NCBI GenBank assembly: GCA_036365455.1
Contig: JAWQUS010000016.1
Location: 16,329,001-16,393,000 of the forward strand
Direction of reading: 5' to 3'
Length of the DNA: 64,000 nucleotides
Origin: Macrosoma leucophasiata
Taxonomy: Eukaryota > Arthropoda > Insecta > Lepidoptera > Hedylidae
The notes under the pieces were generated by a model, which was not told where the DNA came from, made no database searches, and was given only the letters and a program-made list of their open reading frames with translations. Position 1 is the first letter of the stretch. Every line of letters begins with the position of its first letter. Shown piece after piece: positions 63,947 to 64,000 of this stretch. The translations under genes were made by a program, and so were the position numbers.

Positions 63947-64000
63947 ATGGGTAGACGTTACAAAAGAAAAACATGCAGAGCATCGTGGACGGCTGAAGCT
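63947..64000 (+). CDS. Pipsqueak/CENP-B-like DNA-binding protein, N-terminus (cut by window end)
   Basis: After a good splice acceptor at 63940 the first ATG opens MGRRYKRKTCRASWTAEA and the frame runs off the window. A short Met, basic patch, then SW(T/S).EA resembles the start of pipsqueak-type helix-turn-helix domains in pogo/Tigger transposases and in host proteins derived from them; these usually bind DNA in the nucleus and are followed by a CENP-B-like half and often a DDE nuclease. Only 18 codons are visible, so whether this is a transposase or a domesticated gene cannot be told. The presence of a short intron directly before the start codon argues slightly for a host-type gene. Confidence 0.5.
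   Translation, partial: MGRRYKRKTCRASWTAEA

Noticed and set aside
1..64000. Integrated viral genes or toxin genes
   Set aside because: No capsid, envelope, protease or toxin-like reading frame was recognised; all reverse transcriptases here are of LINE or Penelope type.

Overview
The window looks like a piece of an insect chromosome, most probably from a moth or butterfly. It is AT-rich, shows no operons, Shine-Dalgarno sites or dense coding, and consists almost entirely of transposable-element copies and unique non-coding DNA. The Lepidoptera assignment is inference from several traits: Helitron ends of the type common in Lepidoptera (5' TC..., 3' hairpin plus CTAG inserted between A and T), RTE-like reverse transcriptase C-termini with the IDAFEMWCWRRML type block, and several SINE types with internal RNA polymerase III-like boxes.

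Only two pieces look like host-type genes, both on + and both cut by introns. (1) An internal 5' exon at 13852-14095, with a pyrimidine-rich acceptor before it and GTAAGT after it, encodes a start codon and a signal peptide (MCSDVAMARRTGLLLVLWVA...). No later exon of that gene was recognised, so its next intron may run for tens of kb. (2) At the right edge a short 5' intron (63706-63940) precedes a start codon at 63947 and the basic N-terminus MGRRYKRKTCRASWTAEA, resembling the pipsqueak/CENP-B type DNA-binding N-termini of pogo/Tigger-like proteins. It is cut by the window end.

Mobile elements, left to right. SINE-A (about 280 bp, A-rich tail, two subfamilies) occurs about 20 times throughout. 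SINE-B has a tRNA-like head (3.3, 20.3, 37.7, 48.3, 49.0, 52.2, 58.0 kb). A second tRNA-like family, T1, often forms hairpins (0.4, 5.5, 29.9, 34.1, 40.6, 63.0 kb). A SINE carries a block resembling the 3' half of 5S rRNA (8.2, 9.8, 58.3 kb). LINE pieces include RTE-like 3' ends (1.5, 40.3, 41.1, 62.1, 62.6 kb), a 595-codon reverse transcriptase on the minus strand (16.7-18.5 kb), two related decayed LINEs (25.7-27.0 kb minus; 54.8-57.6 kb plus) and a GC-rich LINE-like 3' end (36.5-37.3 kb). A Penelope-like element (20897-22375) has a frameshifted RT/GIY-YIG reading frame and 13-bp target duplications, and two miniature relatives keep only its ends (4664-4765; 9478-9732). Helitrons include one with a helicase remnant (30387-31770, minus) only 8 bp from a short non-autonomous one (31779-32063). 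MITE-like elements include a hAT-type family with 8-bp duplications, a TA-flanked Tc1/mariner-like pair, TTA-flanked foldbacks and a foldback pair with 7-bp duplications.

The least expected structure is a set of diverged repeats found only locally: about 9.1-12.1, 15.4-20.8, 28.2-29.6, 43.5-44.3, 46.8-49.6 and 58.9-59.9 kb. Each is a unit of 100-600 bp repeated two to five times within a few kb, matching no recognised element. They may be old tandem duplications, unrecognised element families, or duplicated regulatory DNA in a long intron. All family names are judgments from reading the sequence; no database search was made.
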